A stretch of 64,000 nucleotides of DNA from CAIODY01 sp046051225 (GCA_046051225.1 JBJOOR010000002.1:1-64000); one strand, 5' to 3'. Positions 46,348 through 56,473 are shown, counted from the stretch's first letter. Made by a program: numbers and translations. The notes: generated by a model from the sequence alone, not told the origin.

Positions 46348-47652
46348 CTATATCTCAAAATGACACTTAACTGAAAATACATGGGCTGGGCCTCTATCTT
46401 TATTATACCCAGGATTAATAACTAATTGATAAGTAGCTGTAAGAAAAATATTGTTTTTGTTTAATGCCACCGAATAATAAGCTTCGGTAACATTTTCTAA
46501 TCCATAATTCAAATTGCCGTCGCCTAAAATAAAACCTTTGCCCCCTGCTTTTAAATAATTTTTATGTTGGTTAGATAGCCCCGAAAATACCATTGCAATG
46601 CCATAAGTATCAGCGGTTCGTTTCCATTTTAAACCATTACCTGCCAAGCCAAGGCTAAGGGTTTTATCAATTTCAGTAAAATGCCATGTTTCATTTTTTC
46701 CATCGTTCCATCCTGCTCGTGCAAACAATCCTATAGATGAAGTAAGCCACTGTTCGGCATTTATACAAAAACCATATTTTGTTCTGCCATACATTCTGTT
46801 GGCTGTTAAATCGGGTGTTGATGTTTGCATCATAGCTTGTGCATAGTTGCCCATATCTGTGGTTGTAAAAAATGAAAGTAGTCGTATAGCTCCATCTTTG
46901 TTTTTATATTTATAATGGTGCACAAACTCAAAAGTAGAAGCATTGGCTTGTGTTATTTTCTCATTCATTTTTCCGCCATTAGCTGTGGTAGGAACCATTG
47001 ATGTAGCACATCTGATTTCATTTTTTTTAGTAAAATATTCAATTACAATACTTGGCGTATAGCCCCTTGTATTGGCAGCATAATCCCATGCGCCATTGTT
47101 CATTAATCCCCAGCTTATAAAGTGTGTTCGGGGATCGTGACTAAATGAATTATAATCAAAAAAATCGCCCAAACTTACTTTACCAATGGTAACAGCAATA
47201 TACTTTTCAGGCATATTGCTAGCTAATTGATTCAAGCCCGATGATTGATAAGTGGATGGTTTTGATAAGCTAAATAGTTGTTTAAAATACATTCGTGCTA
47301 CATACAATTTTGGCTCGGCACTGCCCACCCTAAATGTTTCGCCATTGGTAGATGAGGCTACCCCTAATGCACTGCTTAAGCCAGAACCACCAGCAATTTC
47401 GGGATTAAAATAAACAGAACCGTTTTTCCATAATCTAGCACCAGCAAATAATGTAGAGGTAATAGATGTTTGAGTTTCTTCATTAGGTTGCAAACTATAA
47501 GCATCTGCATTAGTATATTTTGCTTTAAACGCAGGCTTGTATTGCATAATAACAGTAGCTTGGGCATGAAAAGTAAATCTTTCACTTAGTGTATCTTGTG
47601 CAAAAACTGTGGTGCTGCAACAAACAAAAACGACAAGTAACAATCTATTCAT
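46348..47652 (-). CDS. Carbohydrate porin of the OprB type
   Basis: A 434-residue outer-membrane beta-barrel with signal peptide MNRLLLVVFVCCSTTVFAQ. Family-specific stretches are clear: HAQATVIMQYKPAFKAKYT at the start of the mature chain, AGARLWKNGSVYFNPEIAGGSGLS, KISLG-like VTIGKVSLGDFFDYNSFSHDPR, NNGAWDYAANTRGY and a final aromatic strand ending in EI. OprB-family porins let sugars cross the outer membrane. A -7 box TAGATTTG lies at 47682-47689 on the minus strand. Confidence 0.87.
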   Translation of the reverse strand: MNRLLLVVFVCCSTTVFAQDTLSERFTFHAQATVIMQYKPAFKAKYTNADAYSLQPNEETQTSITSTLFAGARLWKNGSVYFNPEIAGGSGLSSALGVASSTNGETFRVGSAEPKLYVARMYFKQLFSLSKPSTYQSSGLNQLASNMPEKYIAVTIGKVSLGDFFDYNSFSHDPRTHFISWGLMNNGAWDYAANTRGYTPSIVIEYFTKKNEIRCATSMVPTTANGGKMNEKITQANASTFEFVHHYKYKNKDGAIRLLSFFTTTDMGNYAQAMMQTSTPDLTANRMYGRTKYGFCINAEQWLTSSIGLFARAGWNDGKNETWHFTEIDKTLSLGLAGNGLKWKRTADTYGIAMVFSGLSNQHKNYLKAGGKGFILGDGNLNYGLENVTEAYYSVALNKNNIFLTATYQLVINPGYNKDRGPAHVFSVKCHFEI

Positions 47653-47681
47653 CGGTAGGGTTTAGTAAATTATAATTTAGG

Positions 47682-47689
47682 CAAATCTA
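47682..47689 (-). promoter_or_regulatory. -7 promoter box of the OprB-type porin gene
   Basis: TAGATTTG on the minus strand fits TAnnTTTG, 30 bases before the ATG at 47652. The -33 box is weak. Confidence 0.45.
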
Positions 47690-47782
47690 AAATTATAATT
47701 AGATAAACAGAAAATTTTCTACAATAAAAATCATACGCATTCAAAAAAAAATGAAATCTTTACTTTGAAATTTTTCATATCC

Positions 47783-49186
47783 ATGTTTCCATTTCATAAA
47801 ATAACAAATACAGATATTCAGTTTTTTATTTCCATTTGCGGCAATGAAAATGTATCTATTCAACCACAAAAACTAATTGAATATGGCAGCGATGAAACCG
47901 AAAACTTAAACTATCTGCCAGATGTAGTTGTGTTTCCCATCAACACTTTACAAGTAAGTAAAATTGTACAATATTGTAATGAAAATAATATTGCCATTAC
48001 GCCCCGTGGTGCAGGCACAGGGCTAAGTGGCGGCGCTTTGCCAGTGTTTGGTGGTGTATGTATTAGTATGAAAAATTTTAAATCAATCATTAAAATTGAT
48101 GAAGAAAATTTGCAAGTAATTGTTGAACCTGGTGTAATTACTGAAGAATTGCAAAATGCAGTAAAAGAAAAAGGTTTATTTTATCCGCCTGACCCAGCAA
48201 GCAAGGGAAGTTGTTTTATTGGTGGAAATATTGCCGAAAATAGTGGTGGACCAAAAGCAGTGAAATATGGTGTTGTAAAAGATTATGTTTTAAATCTTGA
48301 AATGGTTTTACCTACAGGTGAAATTATTTGGACAGGTGCGAATGTTTTAAAAAATGCAACAGGTTTTAATCTTACACAATTGATGGTAGGCAGCGAAGGA
48401 CTGCTAGGAATTGTTACAAAAATTGTATTAAAATTAATCCCACATCCTACTCATACTTTATTAATGTTAGCTCCGTTTTCATCAGCCGAAAAGGCTTGTG
48501 AGGCGGTGGCTAAAATATTTCAAGCTGGTATTACACCTAGTGCTATGGAGTTTATGGAACGTGATGCTATTGATTTTGCAATGAAATATTTAGATAATAT
48601 AAATATCGAAATTAAGGATGATACACAAGCGCATTTGCTAATTGAAGTAGATGGATTTCATCCAGATTTATTAATGAATGATTGCGAAAAAATTTCGGAA
48701 GTATTAACCCAAATGGGCTGCGATGAAATTTTATTTGCTGAAAGCGAACAACAAAAAAATGACTTGTGGCGCATACGCCGTGGTGTAGCCGAAGCGGTAA
48801 AATCTAATTCTATTTATAAAGAAGAAGATACTGTGGTGCCAAGGGCTGCATTGCCGCAATTATTACATGCAGTAAAATCTATTGGCAAAAAATATAATTT
48901 TAAAAGTGTTTGTTATGGTCATGCAGGTGATGGAAATTTGCATGTAAATATTTTAAAAGAAAATTTGAGTGATGATGATTGGCAAAATATTTTGCCCATT
49001 GCCATTCGTGAAATATTTACTGAAGTACATAAATTGGGTGGTACTTTAAGTGGCGAACATGGAATTGGATTGGTACAAAAAGATTACATGGATATTGTGT
49101 TTAACCAAACACAAATGGAATTAATGCGAAAAATAAAAAAAGCATTCGACCCTAATGGAATGATGAACCCTGGTAAAGTTTTTTAA
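47783..49186 (+). CDS. FAD-linked oxidase, GlcD/D-lactate dehydrogenase type
   Basis: An FAD-binding PCMH oxidase of 467 residues. Motifs include AITPRGAGTGLSGGALP, VEPGVITEELQNAV, YPPDPASKGSCFIGGNIAENSGG and the C-terminal CYGHAGDGNLHVNI and SGEHGIG, which hold substrate- and metal-binding residues. Oxidises a 2-hydroxy acid such as glycolate or D-lactate; which one cannot be told. A longer frame starts with TTG at 47765, but the ATG at 47783 (MFPFHKI) is preferred because a promoter-like TACTTTG overlaps the earlier codon. The FAH-family gene follows after 11 bases. Confidence 0.9.
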   Translation: MFPFHKITNTDIQFFISICGNENVSIQPQKLIEYGSDETENLNYLPDVVVFPINTLQVSKIVQYCNENNIAITPRGAGTGLSGGALPVFGGVCISMKNFKSIIKIDEENLQVIVEPGVITEELQNAVKEKGLFYPPDPASKGSCFIGGNIAENSGGPKAVKYGVVKDYVLNLEMVLPTGEIIWTGANVLKNATGFNLTQLMVGSEGLLGIVTKIVLKLIPHPTHTLLMLAPFSSAEKACEAVAKIFQAGITPSAMEFMERDAIDFAMKYLDNINIEIKDDTQAHLLIEVDGFHPDLLMNDCEKISEVLTQMGCDEILFAESEQQKNDLWRIRRGVAEAVKSNSIYKEEDTVVPRAALPQLLHAVKSIGKKYNFKSVCYGHAGDGNLHVNILKENLSDDDWQNILPIAIREIFTEVHKLGGTLSGEHGIGLVQKDYMDIVFNQTQMELMRKIKKAFDPNGMMNPGKVF

Positions 49187-49197
49187 ATAAAAAAGAT

Positions 49198-49812
49198 ATG
49201 AGTAAAATATTTTGTATTGGACGAAATTATGTAGAGCATGCAAAAGAATTGAACAATGCTGTACCTACAAAACCTGTTGTTTTTATGAAGCCACACACGG
49301 CTTTGCTTCGTGAAAATAAAAGTTTTTTTATGCCATCGTTTTCAAATAATATTCATCACGAATTAGAAATTGTTTTGAAAATTGGTAAAAATGGAAAAGC
49401 AATTGCTGAAGAATTTGCACATCGATATATTAGTGAAATAACTGTAGGTATTGATTTTACAGCCCGTGATATACAAGATGAATGCAAAGCTAAAGGCTTG
49501 CCCTGGGAAATTGCTAAAGCATTTGACAACTCGGCTGTGATAGGAAATTTTGTAGCTGCTGATAAATTTGAGGAAAAGCAAAACATCAATTTTCATTTAT
49601 TATTAAATGGTGAAAAAAAGCAAGTAGGCAATACCTCAAATGTGATTTTTAATTTCAACTTCATCATCCATTATTTATCACAATATTTTACTTTGCAACA
49701 AGGCGATTTAATTTATACAGGCACACCAAGTGGGGTAGGCGCTATAAAAATTGGCGATAGATTAGAAGGTTTTTTAGAAACTGAAAAACTATTTGATTTT
49801 AGGATTGAGTAA
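49198..49812 (+). CDS. Fumarylacetoacetate hydrolase family protein
   Basis: A 204-residue enzyme of the FAHD1-like branch (acylpyruvase/oxaloacetate decarboxylase type). Seen: IFCIGRNYVEHAKEL at the start, KPHTALL, HHELEIVLKIGK (metal ligands E), GIDFTARDIQDECKAKGLPWEIAKAFD and IYTGTPSGVGAIKIGD. All core residues are present. Co-transcription with the GlcD-type oxidase suggests a short 2-hydroxy/2-oxo acid pathway, which is inference. Confidence 0.92.
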   Translation: MSKIFCIGRNYVEHAKELNNAVPTKPVVFMKPHTALLRENKSFFMPSFSNNIHHELEIVLKIGKNGKAIAEEFAHRYISEITVGIDFTARDIQDECKAKGLPWEIAKAFDNSAVIGNFVAADKFEEKQNINFHLLLNGEKKQVGNTSNVIFNFNFIIHYLSQYFTLQQGDLIYTGTPSGVGAIKIGDRLEGFLETEKLFDFRIE

Positions 49813-49914
49813 AAAAAAATAAACATTACTACCACAACACCAGCAATTGCTACCAATGCACATGCAATGTAATCTAGGTATAAAAACAAATAATAAATTG
49901 TAAGATATATTTAT

Positions 49915-49951
49915 AAAAAAGCCCGACTCAAAAATTGAGTCGGGCTTTTTT
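49915..49951. terminator. Terminator after the oxidase/FAH operon
   Basis: A stem of about 16 bp (49915-49930 with 49936-49951), 5-base loop, A and T runs at both ends. Confidence 0.92.
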
Positions 49952-50027
49952 ATATTAATAAATAGTTGATTTTATCTATGTGCATAACTTTATAATGCAT
50001 AAATCTACAATATATAAGAATCTAATG

Positions 50028-50035
50028 TATGTTTG
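50028..50035 (+). promoter_or_regulatory. -7 promoter box of the padR gene
   Basis: TATGTTTG matches TAnnTTTG and overlaps the ATG of the longest possible padR frame, which supports the later start at 50059. The -33 box is not clear. Confidence 0.4.
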
Positions 50036-50058
50036 CAACATCAAAAAATATTTCAACA

Positions 50059-50400
50059 ATGATTTTCTCTTCTGAATTAATTAAAGGCACTTTAAAAACC
50101 ATGGTGCTAAAGCTGTTAGCCGATAACAAAAAAATGTATGGTTATGAAATTACACAAAAAGTAAAAGAAATAACGGGCGATAGAATTCAAATTACCGAAG
50201 GTGCTTTGTACCCTACACTTCATGCTTTAGAAGCCGATGGGTTAGTAATTACAGAGTTGGAATACATTGGCAAACGAGTAAGAAAGCATTACAAACTTAC
50301 ATCAGCAGGCAAATCGAAAACAAAAGAAAAAGTAAACGAGTTGTTGGCATTTATGGATACTATGAGAATTATTTTAGATATCAAATTGCAAACTGCCTAA
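50059..50400 (+). CDS. PadR-family transcriptional regulator
   Basis: A 113-residue winged-helix regulator: MIFSSELIKGTLKTMVLKLL at the start, KKMYGYEITQKVKE, TEGALYPTLHALEADGLV with the recognition helix, and a wing LEYIGKRVRKHYKLTSAG, then a dimerisation helix. The frame is open from 50029, but the usual PadR start and the promoter box favour 50059. Its stop overlaps the ATG of the next gene by one base (TAATG). PadR proteins commonly control the adjacent membrane protein gene. Confidence 0.9.
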   Translation: MIFSSELIKGTLKTMVLKLLADNKKMYGYEITQKVKEITGDRIQITEGALYPTLHALEADGLVITELEYIGKRVRKHYKLTSAGKSKTKEKVNELLAFMDTMRIILDIKLQTA

Positions 50401-51134
50401 TGTATCAACTTACAGATAAACAAATTGATTTTATTTTTGATGACATTAAAAAACGTGGCATCCAGATAGAAAGTTTACAACAAAATTTGCTCGATCATAT
50501 TTGTTGTACAATTGAAAATGAAATGAACGAAGGCGATGATTTTGAAGCTTTTTATTCCATCACAATCAAAAAATTTTATACCAATGAATTATTTGAAATA
50601 GAACAGGAAACTAATTATTTATTAACTTTTAAAAATTTTTATTTTATGCGAAAAGTATTGATTCTAAGCGGTATTGCAACTGCAAGTTCTTTTGTATTAG
50701 GTTCTGTATTTAAAATTATGCAATGGCCTGGTGCAAGTTTTTTCTTTGTGGTAGCAATTGGATTAACCAGTCTTTTGTTTTTACCATTACTATTTATTCT
50801 TAAAAATAAGGAGTTGAAAAATGTACAAGAAAAATTAGTACTAGCCAGTGCAATAGTAGTGGGCATTTTATATTCAATAGCTATTTTGGGCTCTGTAATG
50901 CATTGGCAAATTGCTAAGCCTGGCACATTTTGGTTGCTCACTATTGGCTTTTCGTTTTTTATTTTTATACCGCTTTATTTTTTTAATGGTATAAAAAAAG
51001 CTGAAGCAAAATTGAACACTATTATTACAACATGCTTATTTGTAATTTTTATAAGCTTACAATTTTTAATGGTTAGAATTCATCCTACTACAAATCAAAC
51101 AGTAGAAAATAAAATGGTAAATGTTGTAAAGTAA
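50400..51134 (+). CDS. Multi-span membrane protein paired with PadR
   Basis: A 244-residue protein with a cytoplasmic N-terminal region (1-80, helical: DKQIDFIFDDIKKRGI, LQQNLLDHICCTIE) and about five or six membrane helices from residue 82. The phrase FKIMQWPGA at the first helix pair, repeated in altered form as GSVMHWQIAKPGT, is typical of GldL-like and other Bacteroidota membrane proteins and shows internal duplication. The N-terminal domain resembles HAAS/DUF1700-type partners of PadR regulators. Translationally coupled to padR. Confidence 0.75.
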   Translation: MYQLTDKQIDFIFDDIKKRGIQIESLQQNLLDHICCTIENEMNEGDDFEAFYSITIKKFYTNELFEIEQETNYLLTFKNFYFMRKVLILSGIATASSFVLGSVFKIMQWPGASFFFVVAIGLTSLLFLPLLFILKNKELKNVQEKLVLASAIVVGILYSIAILGSVMHWQIAKPGTFWLLTIGFSFFIFIPLYFFNGIKKAEAKLNTIITTCLFVIFISLQFLMVRIHPTTNQTVENKMVNVVK

Positions 51135-51160
51135 AATTTAGAAAAAATTATTTTGGAATA

Positions 51161-51193
51161 AAAATGCCGATTCAAATTTTGAATCGGCATTTT
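51161..51193. terminator. Bidirectional terminator
   Basis: Stem GCCGATTCA/TGAATCGGC (51166-51174 with 51180-51188) with flanking A and T runs, between convergent genes. Confidence 0.85.
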
Positions 51194-51206
51194 ATTTTTC
51201 AGGCAA

Positions 51207-53585
51207 TTAAAACTGCATTCGGTAAACAAAATTTGGAAAAAATCCAATCTGATAAGAAGTATTAACCTTGTTCGTTACTGAATTGTAGCGGTATGCAAAC
51301 ACATTTTTATTACCTGTGATATTTTGCATATCAAAGAAAAAAGATTGCGAAATTTTATGTTGTTTGCCATTGTAGGTAAATCCAATTTTAAAATCCATTC
51401 TAAAAAAATCAGGAATTTTTTTGCTGAATGCATAGCTATCACCTTTCAATATTTCTTTTCTTAAAAGTATTGAAGCTGCTGAATCTGTAGGCGTATAATA
51501 TCTACCACCAGCTTGGGTTAACTTATAATCAAATGTAATTCTGTTGCGTTTTTCTTTACCCACTTTAAATTCTTTTCCAGCTAAAATATTGTAAACATAT
51601 TCGCCATTAAATGCCGTGTTGTGTTCAATATTATCACTGCCTTTATATTTTGATTGATACACACTTCCTGTTAACAAAGCATAATAGCCTTTGCTGAAAA
51701 ATTTCTCAATCGTTAATTCAAATCCATAGTTTGTTCCTGTGCCATTATTTACTAAATTAGTTTTGTTGATGGGATTAAAACTTGCACCAGAATTCAATAA
51801 TGAAAAGCTGCTTGGCGTAATAGTTACAGGCACATTTGATAAGGCTTGATAATAAATCTCGGATTTTATTCTCCAATCTTTTGCAGGCAAATAATCGTAG
51901 CCCAATACAAAATGTCGACTATGTGTAAAGTCTAATTTTTTATTGCTTTCGTTATATGTTCCATCAGCATTTTGTTCTCTATAAAAATAAATATCAGGTG
52001 TTTGCATTTGGCTATGTAAGCCCACTCCAGCGCTTAATGTACTCTTGTTGCTGATTTGATATTTTAATCCTAATCGTGGTTCAATCGAGTTGCTATTATT
52101 CAAGGTTAAGTATTGCGAATGCACACCAACATTTAAAGTTATTTTATCTGTAAAATTATATTTGGCTTGCACATAGCCTTGTAGCAATTGCATGTAGTCA
52201 TTATAATTCCAATAATTTTTCCAGATGCCAGTATTGGTTTTTCTTACTTGGTAAAATAAATTCAAGTTTATTATTTCATCAATCACACCCACTTTTAAAA
52301 ACAAATGCGAATTTATTTTTGTGTTGAAAGATGTATTCACATTGTATCTGTATTGCTTAGTTGTATTTTCAACGCTTCTATAAGTTGATGATTGAAACAC
52401 AGTATCTTCTAAATATTTTGATGCCGTATAGGTTGCACCTATAACCGTATTAAGATATGATTTATCATTTACACGAATAAAATGTTTTACACCCACCAAT
52501 CCAATATCGCTGTTGAAATGACTATCAACACTGGGGTTTGCAAAAATATCGGCTGAATCAATTTTATTGTGGTCGAAAAAAATATGACTTTTTGCACCAA
52601 TACCAAACAAAGTAAATCTGCCCATTTTCGATTCGCCACCAACAATTTTAAAACTCAAATCTTGGTAAAATGGAGTAGCTGTTGTGCCAATCGGGATGCC
52701 GATTTTTTGCGCCACACCAGTAAATGCATAACGATACGAAAGTAAATACGATGAGCCTTTTGCTTTGTTGATAGGACCTTCGGTCATGGCTTCAATGCCT
52801 GTTAATGCACCTATTTGAAAAGTATGTTCACGTTTTTCGGCATTACCTTTTCTAAATCCTAAATCGAAAACACCTGCATTTGCATTGCCATATTCGGCAG
52901 GAAAAGCCGAAGTAAAAAAATCGGAATTCTTCAACATATTAGTATTGATGGCACTTACAGGCCCACCATTAGATGTTACTGTTGCAAAGTGATTTGGATT
53001 AGGTACATTCATTCCTTCAATACGCCACAAAACACCAATGGGCGAATTGCCTCTAATCACTAAATCATTTCGTGAATCATCAGGCGAACTTACGCCTGCA
53101 AAATTAGCCGCCATTCGAGCTGGGTCGCTTCTTGCGCCTGCATATCTATTCACTTCTTCGGTGCTAAATGAACGAGCCGAAACTGTAGTTAATTCATTAT
53201 TTGTTTCGTGTTTTTTTGATGCTGAAATATTTATTTGTTTTAATGATTTTACATTTTCTTCTAACTCAATTTCCATCACCACTTCTTTACCAGCAGTAAG
53301 TTCGATGTTAGAAATGATAACTTCTTTATAGCCAATATAATTCACTTTAATGTCATATCTGCCTACAGGTACGTTAATGATTTTAAATTTTCCGTCAGCC
53401 GTAGAAGCATCGCCCAATGTAGGATTGGTGTTCATTACTTGAATTGTAGCACCTGCTAATGAAAGCTTGGATTGTTTATCGGTAATGCTACCACGAATAG
53501 TTTGAGTAACATTTTGTGCATTCAAATTTTGTATTGAAAATGTAAATGCAATAAGAAATAATAGTTTGTAAAATGGTTTGTTCAT
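51207..53585 (-). CDS. TonB-dependent receptor with CarboxypepD_reg domain
   Basis: An outer-membrane receptor of 792 residues. Signal peptide (KPFYKLLFLIAFTFSIQNLNAQ), then a carboxypeptidase-regulatory-like domain (about 30-110: IRGSITDKQSKLSLAGATIQV ... VGRYDIKVNYIGYKE), a plug domain (DPARMAANFAGVSSPDDSRNDLVIRG ...) and a 22-strand-type barrel ending in FPNFVYRMQF. The frame is open from 53606 but M8 (53585) fits the signal peptide better. No SusD-like gene is next to it, so the ligand cannot be deduced; likely siderophore, vitamin or peptide uptake. Confidence 0.88.
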   Translation of the reverse strand: MNKPFYKLLFLIAFTFSIQNLNAQNVTQTIRGSITDKQSKLSLAGATIQVMNTNPTLGDASTADGKFKIINVPVGRYDIKVNYIGYKEVIISNIELTAGKEVVMEIELEENVKSLKQINISASKKHETNNELTTVSARSFSTEEVNRYAGARSDPARMAANFAGVSSPDDSRNDLVIRGNSPIGVLWRIEGMNVPNPNHFATVTSNGGPVSAINTNMLKNSDFFTSAFPAEYGNANAGVFDLGFRKGNAEKREHTFQIGALTGIEAMTEGPINKAKGSSYLLSYRYAFTGVAQKIGIPIGTTATPFYQDLSFKIVGGESKMGRFTLFGIGAKSHIFFDHNKIDSADIFANPSVDSHFNSDIGLVGVKHFIRVNDKSYLNTVIGATYTASKYLEDTVFQSSTYRSVENTTKQYRYNVNTSFNTKINSHLFLKVGVIDEIINLNLFYQVRKTNTGIWKNYWNYNDYMQLLQGYVQAKYNFTDKITLNVGVHSQYLTLNNSNSIEPRLGLKYQISNKSTLSAGVGLHSQMQTPDIYFYREQNADGTYNESNKKLDFTHSRHFVLGYDYLPAKDWRIKSEIYYQALSNVPVTITPSSFSLLNSGASFNPINKTNLVNNGTGTNYGFELTIEKFFSKGYYALLTGSVYQSKYKGSDNIEHNTAFNGEYVYNILAGKEFKVGKEKRNRITFDYKLTQAGGRYYTPTDSAASILLRKEILKGDSYAFSKKIPDFFRMDFKIGFTYNGKQHKISQSFFFDMQNITGNKNVFAYRYNSVTNKVNTSYQIGFFPNFVYRMQF

Positions 53586-53665
53586 ATCATAAAATTTATG
53601 TTGCAAAGATGAAATGCTTTGCCATCAAAAATCTTGATGTTTGATAAATTAAAAGTGGGAAGGAA

Positions 53666-53695
53666 TTGATAAATGTCAAGAAGTTTTTATCTTTC
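53666..53695 (+). promoter_or_regulatory. Probable promoter of the interrupted T9SS gene
   Basis: TTG (53666-53668), 19 bases, then TATCTTTC (53688-53695; last base differs from TAnnTTTG). It lies within the longest frame and supports the ATG at 53714. Confidence 0.4.
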
Positions 53696-53713
53696 CTAAT
53701 AAATTATTTTCAC

Positions 53714-55438
53714 ATGAAAAGACTTTTTCAATGTTTGATTTTTTTATTGCTTGGTTTTACAACTTTTGCTCAAGCTCCGAAATGGGATTGGGTGAAAGGG
53801 TTTGGTGGGAATGCTCAAAACTATTTTGAATCAATCACAACAGATATTGACGGCAATGTGGTTGCAGTTGGAAGTTTCACTAGCGATACTTTTTATTATG
53901 GAAACAAATTTCTTGTTAAATCTGCAAATGGATATTCTGATTTTCTATTGATAAAAATATCGCCTATGGGAAATGTATTATGGGCTAAAAAAACAAATTG
54001 TGGATTAAGTGGATATGCTATTGGGCATTCGATTGTTGTTGATAAGCAAAATAATATTTATGCAGCTGGTGATTTTGAATCATCAATTTTGAATTTTGGA
54101 GGTGCTAATACAATTGGCAGTGGTCTATCAAACAATCAATATGATTTCTTTATTGCAAAATATGACAAAAATGGAAATATAATTTGGGCAAGGGATTATG
54201 GTGATGATTATGTTAATGACAATATTTCTTCAATACAGATCGACAGAAATAACAATCTGTATTTGGTTGGCAAAAGCCAAACTGCAAATGATACATTGGC
54301 ATTGGGAATAAATAAATTCTCCTTACAAGGTGCAGTAACTTACGTTGCAAAAATTGATTCAAATGGAAATGGTTTGTGGTTGAGAGGTGTTGGAAATAAT
54401 ATTGCTGATGAAATTTGGTCTTCAACCCTTGATTACAATGGCTGCATTGCGATAACTGGAAATTTAAATGTTGCAAACGAACCAATCGCAACTTATGTTT
54501 CTCTTCATGCTGGACATTATTTAGCAAAGTTCGATTCGGTAGGAAATTTTCTTTGGGCTAAAATACCCAATTACCAAAGTATTGGTAGAAATTATGGTGT
54601 TGTTAAAAAAGATGTTCAAAACAATTTAATTGTTGCTGGTTCTTTCTCCTAGGATACATTAGTGTTTGGTAACGATACTTTGAAACTTTACCCAAGGGTA
54701 ACAAGTCATTATAATGCTTACGATATTTTTGTTTTAAAATATAACCCAGCAGGAAATATTCTTTGGGTAAAATCATTTGGGGGAAATGATGTTGACTATC
54801 TTGATGCTATGGATATAAGCAATGACAATATTATTTTATCTGGGTATTTCAGACAAGATACTTTGATTTTTGGTTTCGATATGTTGATTAATAAAAATGG
54901 GAATGATTTACCTTTCATGGGAAAGCTAAATTCTCAAGGAAAATCACTTTGGGGTAAAAAACCTAAATTTAAAATTGGTTGTAATGGAGTGACAATAGCT
55001 GTTTCAAGTTTTTCTGACGGAAGCGAATATTTTTCAGGATATATGTTTCAGCAAAACCAAATAAGGGTTGATAGTTTTTGTTTTGATACAACGACAATTG
55101 TTGTACCCTCGAACACCCAGAATGTAGAAATCTTCCTTGCAAAAATTAATGCACAAACAGGTGCGTTCATAAATGATGTACCACTACAAAAATCCAATGC
55201 AATTTTATTTCCAAATCCGTTTTCAAATTCTTCCACTTTAAAAATTAATTCTTCTCAAACCCTTACCAATGCTCAATTATCGGTAGTTGATTTGTTGGGA
55301 AGAGAAGTGCAAAGCATTACCAATATTCATTCTAACGAAATAAAAATTGAACGCAATAATTTACCCAGCGGCATTTATTTTTATCACCTCATACAAAATG
55401 GAATGACAATTTGTAATGGAAAAATGGTAGTGGAATAA
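53714..55438 (+). pseudogene. T9SS-secreted repeat protein broken by an in-frame TAG
   Basis: The frame starts MKRLFQCLIFLLLGFTTFAQ (signal peptide) and encodes beta-propeller-like repeats (DIDGNVVAVGSFTSDT, DKNGNIIWARDYG, GNILWVKSFGG). A TAG at 54650-54652 interrupts it; the same frame continues without shift to a complete type A T9SS sorting domain (LFPNPFSNSSTLKIN ... SGIYFYHLIQNG). The repeat pattern GSF-T/S-S-D-T-L-x-x-G places a serine at the stop position, so TCG to TAG would explain it. Either a recent pseudogene or readthrough; without the stop it would be a 574-residue secreted protein. The downstream half alone lacks a signal peptide. Confidence 0.85.
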
Positions 55439-55439
55439 C

Positions 55440-55838
55440 TTACTTTAAAAATCTTTCTCTCTCTTCTTCATTCGGCATTCTACAAACATTGCGTTTGCCA
55501 AACCATTGATAGCGGTGCTTTGCAATGAATTTGTAAACTGTATCTCGAATAAATTTGGGGAACAATAAAATTATTTTTCCTATCCATAAATATCCACCAC
55601 CTATTTCAATTAGCAAAAATGCGACGGCATCTGAATAAAAATAGGGCGTATTATTTTTTACAAAAATCAACGAATTAATTGTTGTTGTAAAATTAATTTC
55701 TCTTATTTTTTCTTTTGCAAAATCTGATTGCAGCGAAGCAAATTTCAGTGTTTTATTTTTATCAATCTTCATTAAAAAATCTACTGTGCTATTGCACATA
55801 TTGCATACACCATCAAACAAAACAATGTTTTGCATCAA
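55440..55838 (-). CDS. DCC-family thiol-disulfide oxidoreductase-like protein (DUF393)
   Basis: A 132-residue protein with the family signature DGVCNMCN (residues 9-16), a thioredoxin-like CxxC, and the matching FASLQSD, YSDAVAFLL and a final KHRYQWFGKRNVCRMP. Members are predicted redox proteins of unknown partner. The start overlaps the Crp/Fnr-like gene by four bases (ATGA), so the two form one operon. Confidence 0.87.
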   Translation of the reverse strand: MMQNIVLFDGVCNMCNSTVDFLMKIDKNKTLKFASLQSDFAKEKIREINFTTTINSLIFVKNNTPYFYSDAVAFLLIEIGGGYLWIGKIILLFPKFIRDTVYKFIAKHRYQWFGKRNVCRMPNEEERERFLK

Positions 55839-56455
55839 GCCACTTTAAGTTTTATTTTTTGCTTTTTAGCAACTTTGGCCGTTGCCATTTTTTTACGAAT
55901 GCGGCTTAAATGTTCGGGTGTGATGCGAAGGAAAGATGCAATCATATTTAGCGAAACTCGTTCCAGCAATTCTGGTCGTTCGCTGATTAATTTTTTGTAG
56001 CGTTGTTCGGGGCTCATGGTTTTTTCGGCAAGGATTGAATCCATTAATTCGATGTAGCTTCTTTCGGCAATTAATCGCCCAAAACGTTCGCCAGCATGGT
56101 ATTTGTCGTACATTAAATATACGGCTGGTCGGGGAATTGAAATCAATTCGCATTCTTCTAATGCCTGAAATAAAGTTGCAGCAGGCTTTTGGGTAGAGAA
56201 ACTAAAGTAATCTGTAAGGAAACTATTTTCTAAAAAAAATTGTCCTGTTATTTCTCTGCCTTCGGGTGTAAAATAATAACAACGCATCAATCCATTGTTT
56301 ACAAAATAAACGTGTTTACAAATTTCATTATGGTCTAAAATTATTTCTCCTTTTTTTACATTTCTAATAGTAAAAAATGAATTAAAATCTTCCCAACATT
56401 CAGCATTTAAGGGAAGGATGGAATCCATTACTTGTTTGATGGCATTTGTATTCAT
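55835..56455 (-). CDS. Crp/Fnr-family transcriptional regulator
   Basis: A 206-residue protein with a cyclic-nucleotide-binding-like beta barrel (about 25-120: VKKGEIILDHNEICKHVYFVNNGLMRCYY, EGREITGQFF) and a C-terminal helix-turn-helix (SLNMIASFLRITPEHLSRIRKKM, 168-190). The phosphate-binding loop of true CRP is poorly conserved and there is no Fnr-type cysteine cluster, as is usual for this phylum's short Crp-like proteins. The C-terminus is Lys-rich. Ligand unknown. Confidence 0.88.
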   Translation of the reverse strand: MNTNAIKQVMDSILPLNAECWEDFNSFFTIRNVKKGEIILDHNEICKHVYFVNNGLMRCYYFTPEGREITGQFFLENSFLTDYFSFSTQKPAATLFQALEECELISIPRPAVYLMYDKYHAGERFGRLIAERSYIELMDSILAEKTMSPEQRYKKLISERPELLERVSLNMIASFLRITPEHLSRIRKKMATAKVAKKQKIKLKVA

Positions 56456-56473
56456 CTATGAATATTTAGACTT

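Noticed and set aside
47765..47782. TTG start for the GlcD-type oxidase
   Set aside because: The codon overlaps a promoter-like TACTTTG and an ATG 18 bases later gives a normal N-terminus.
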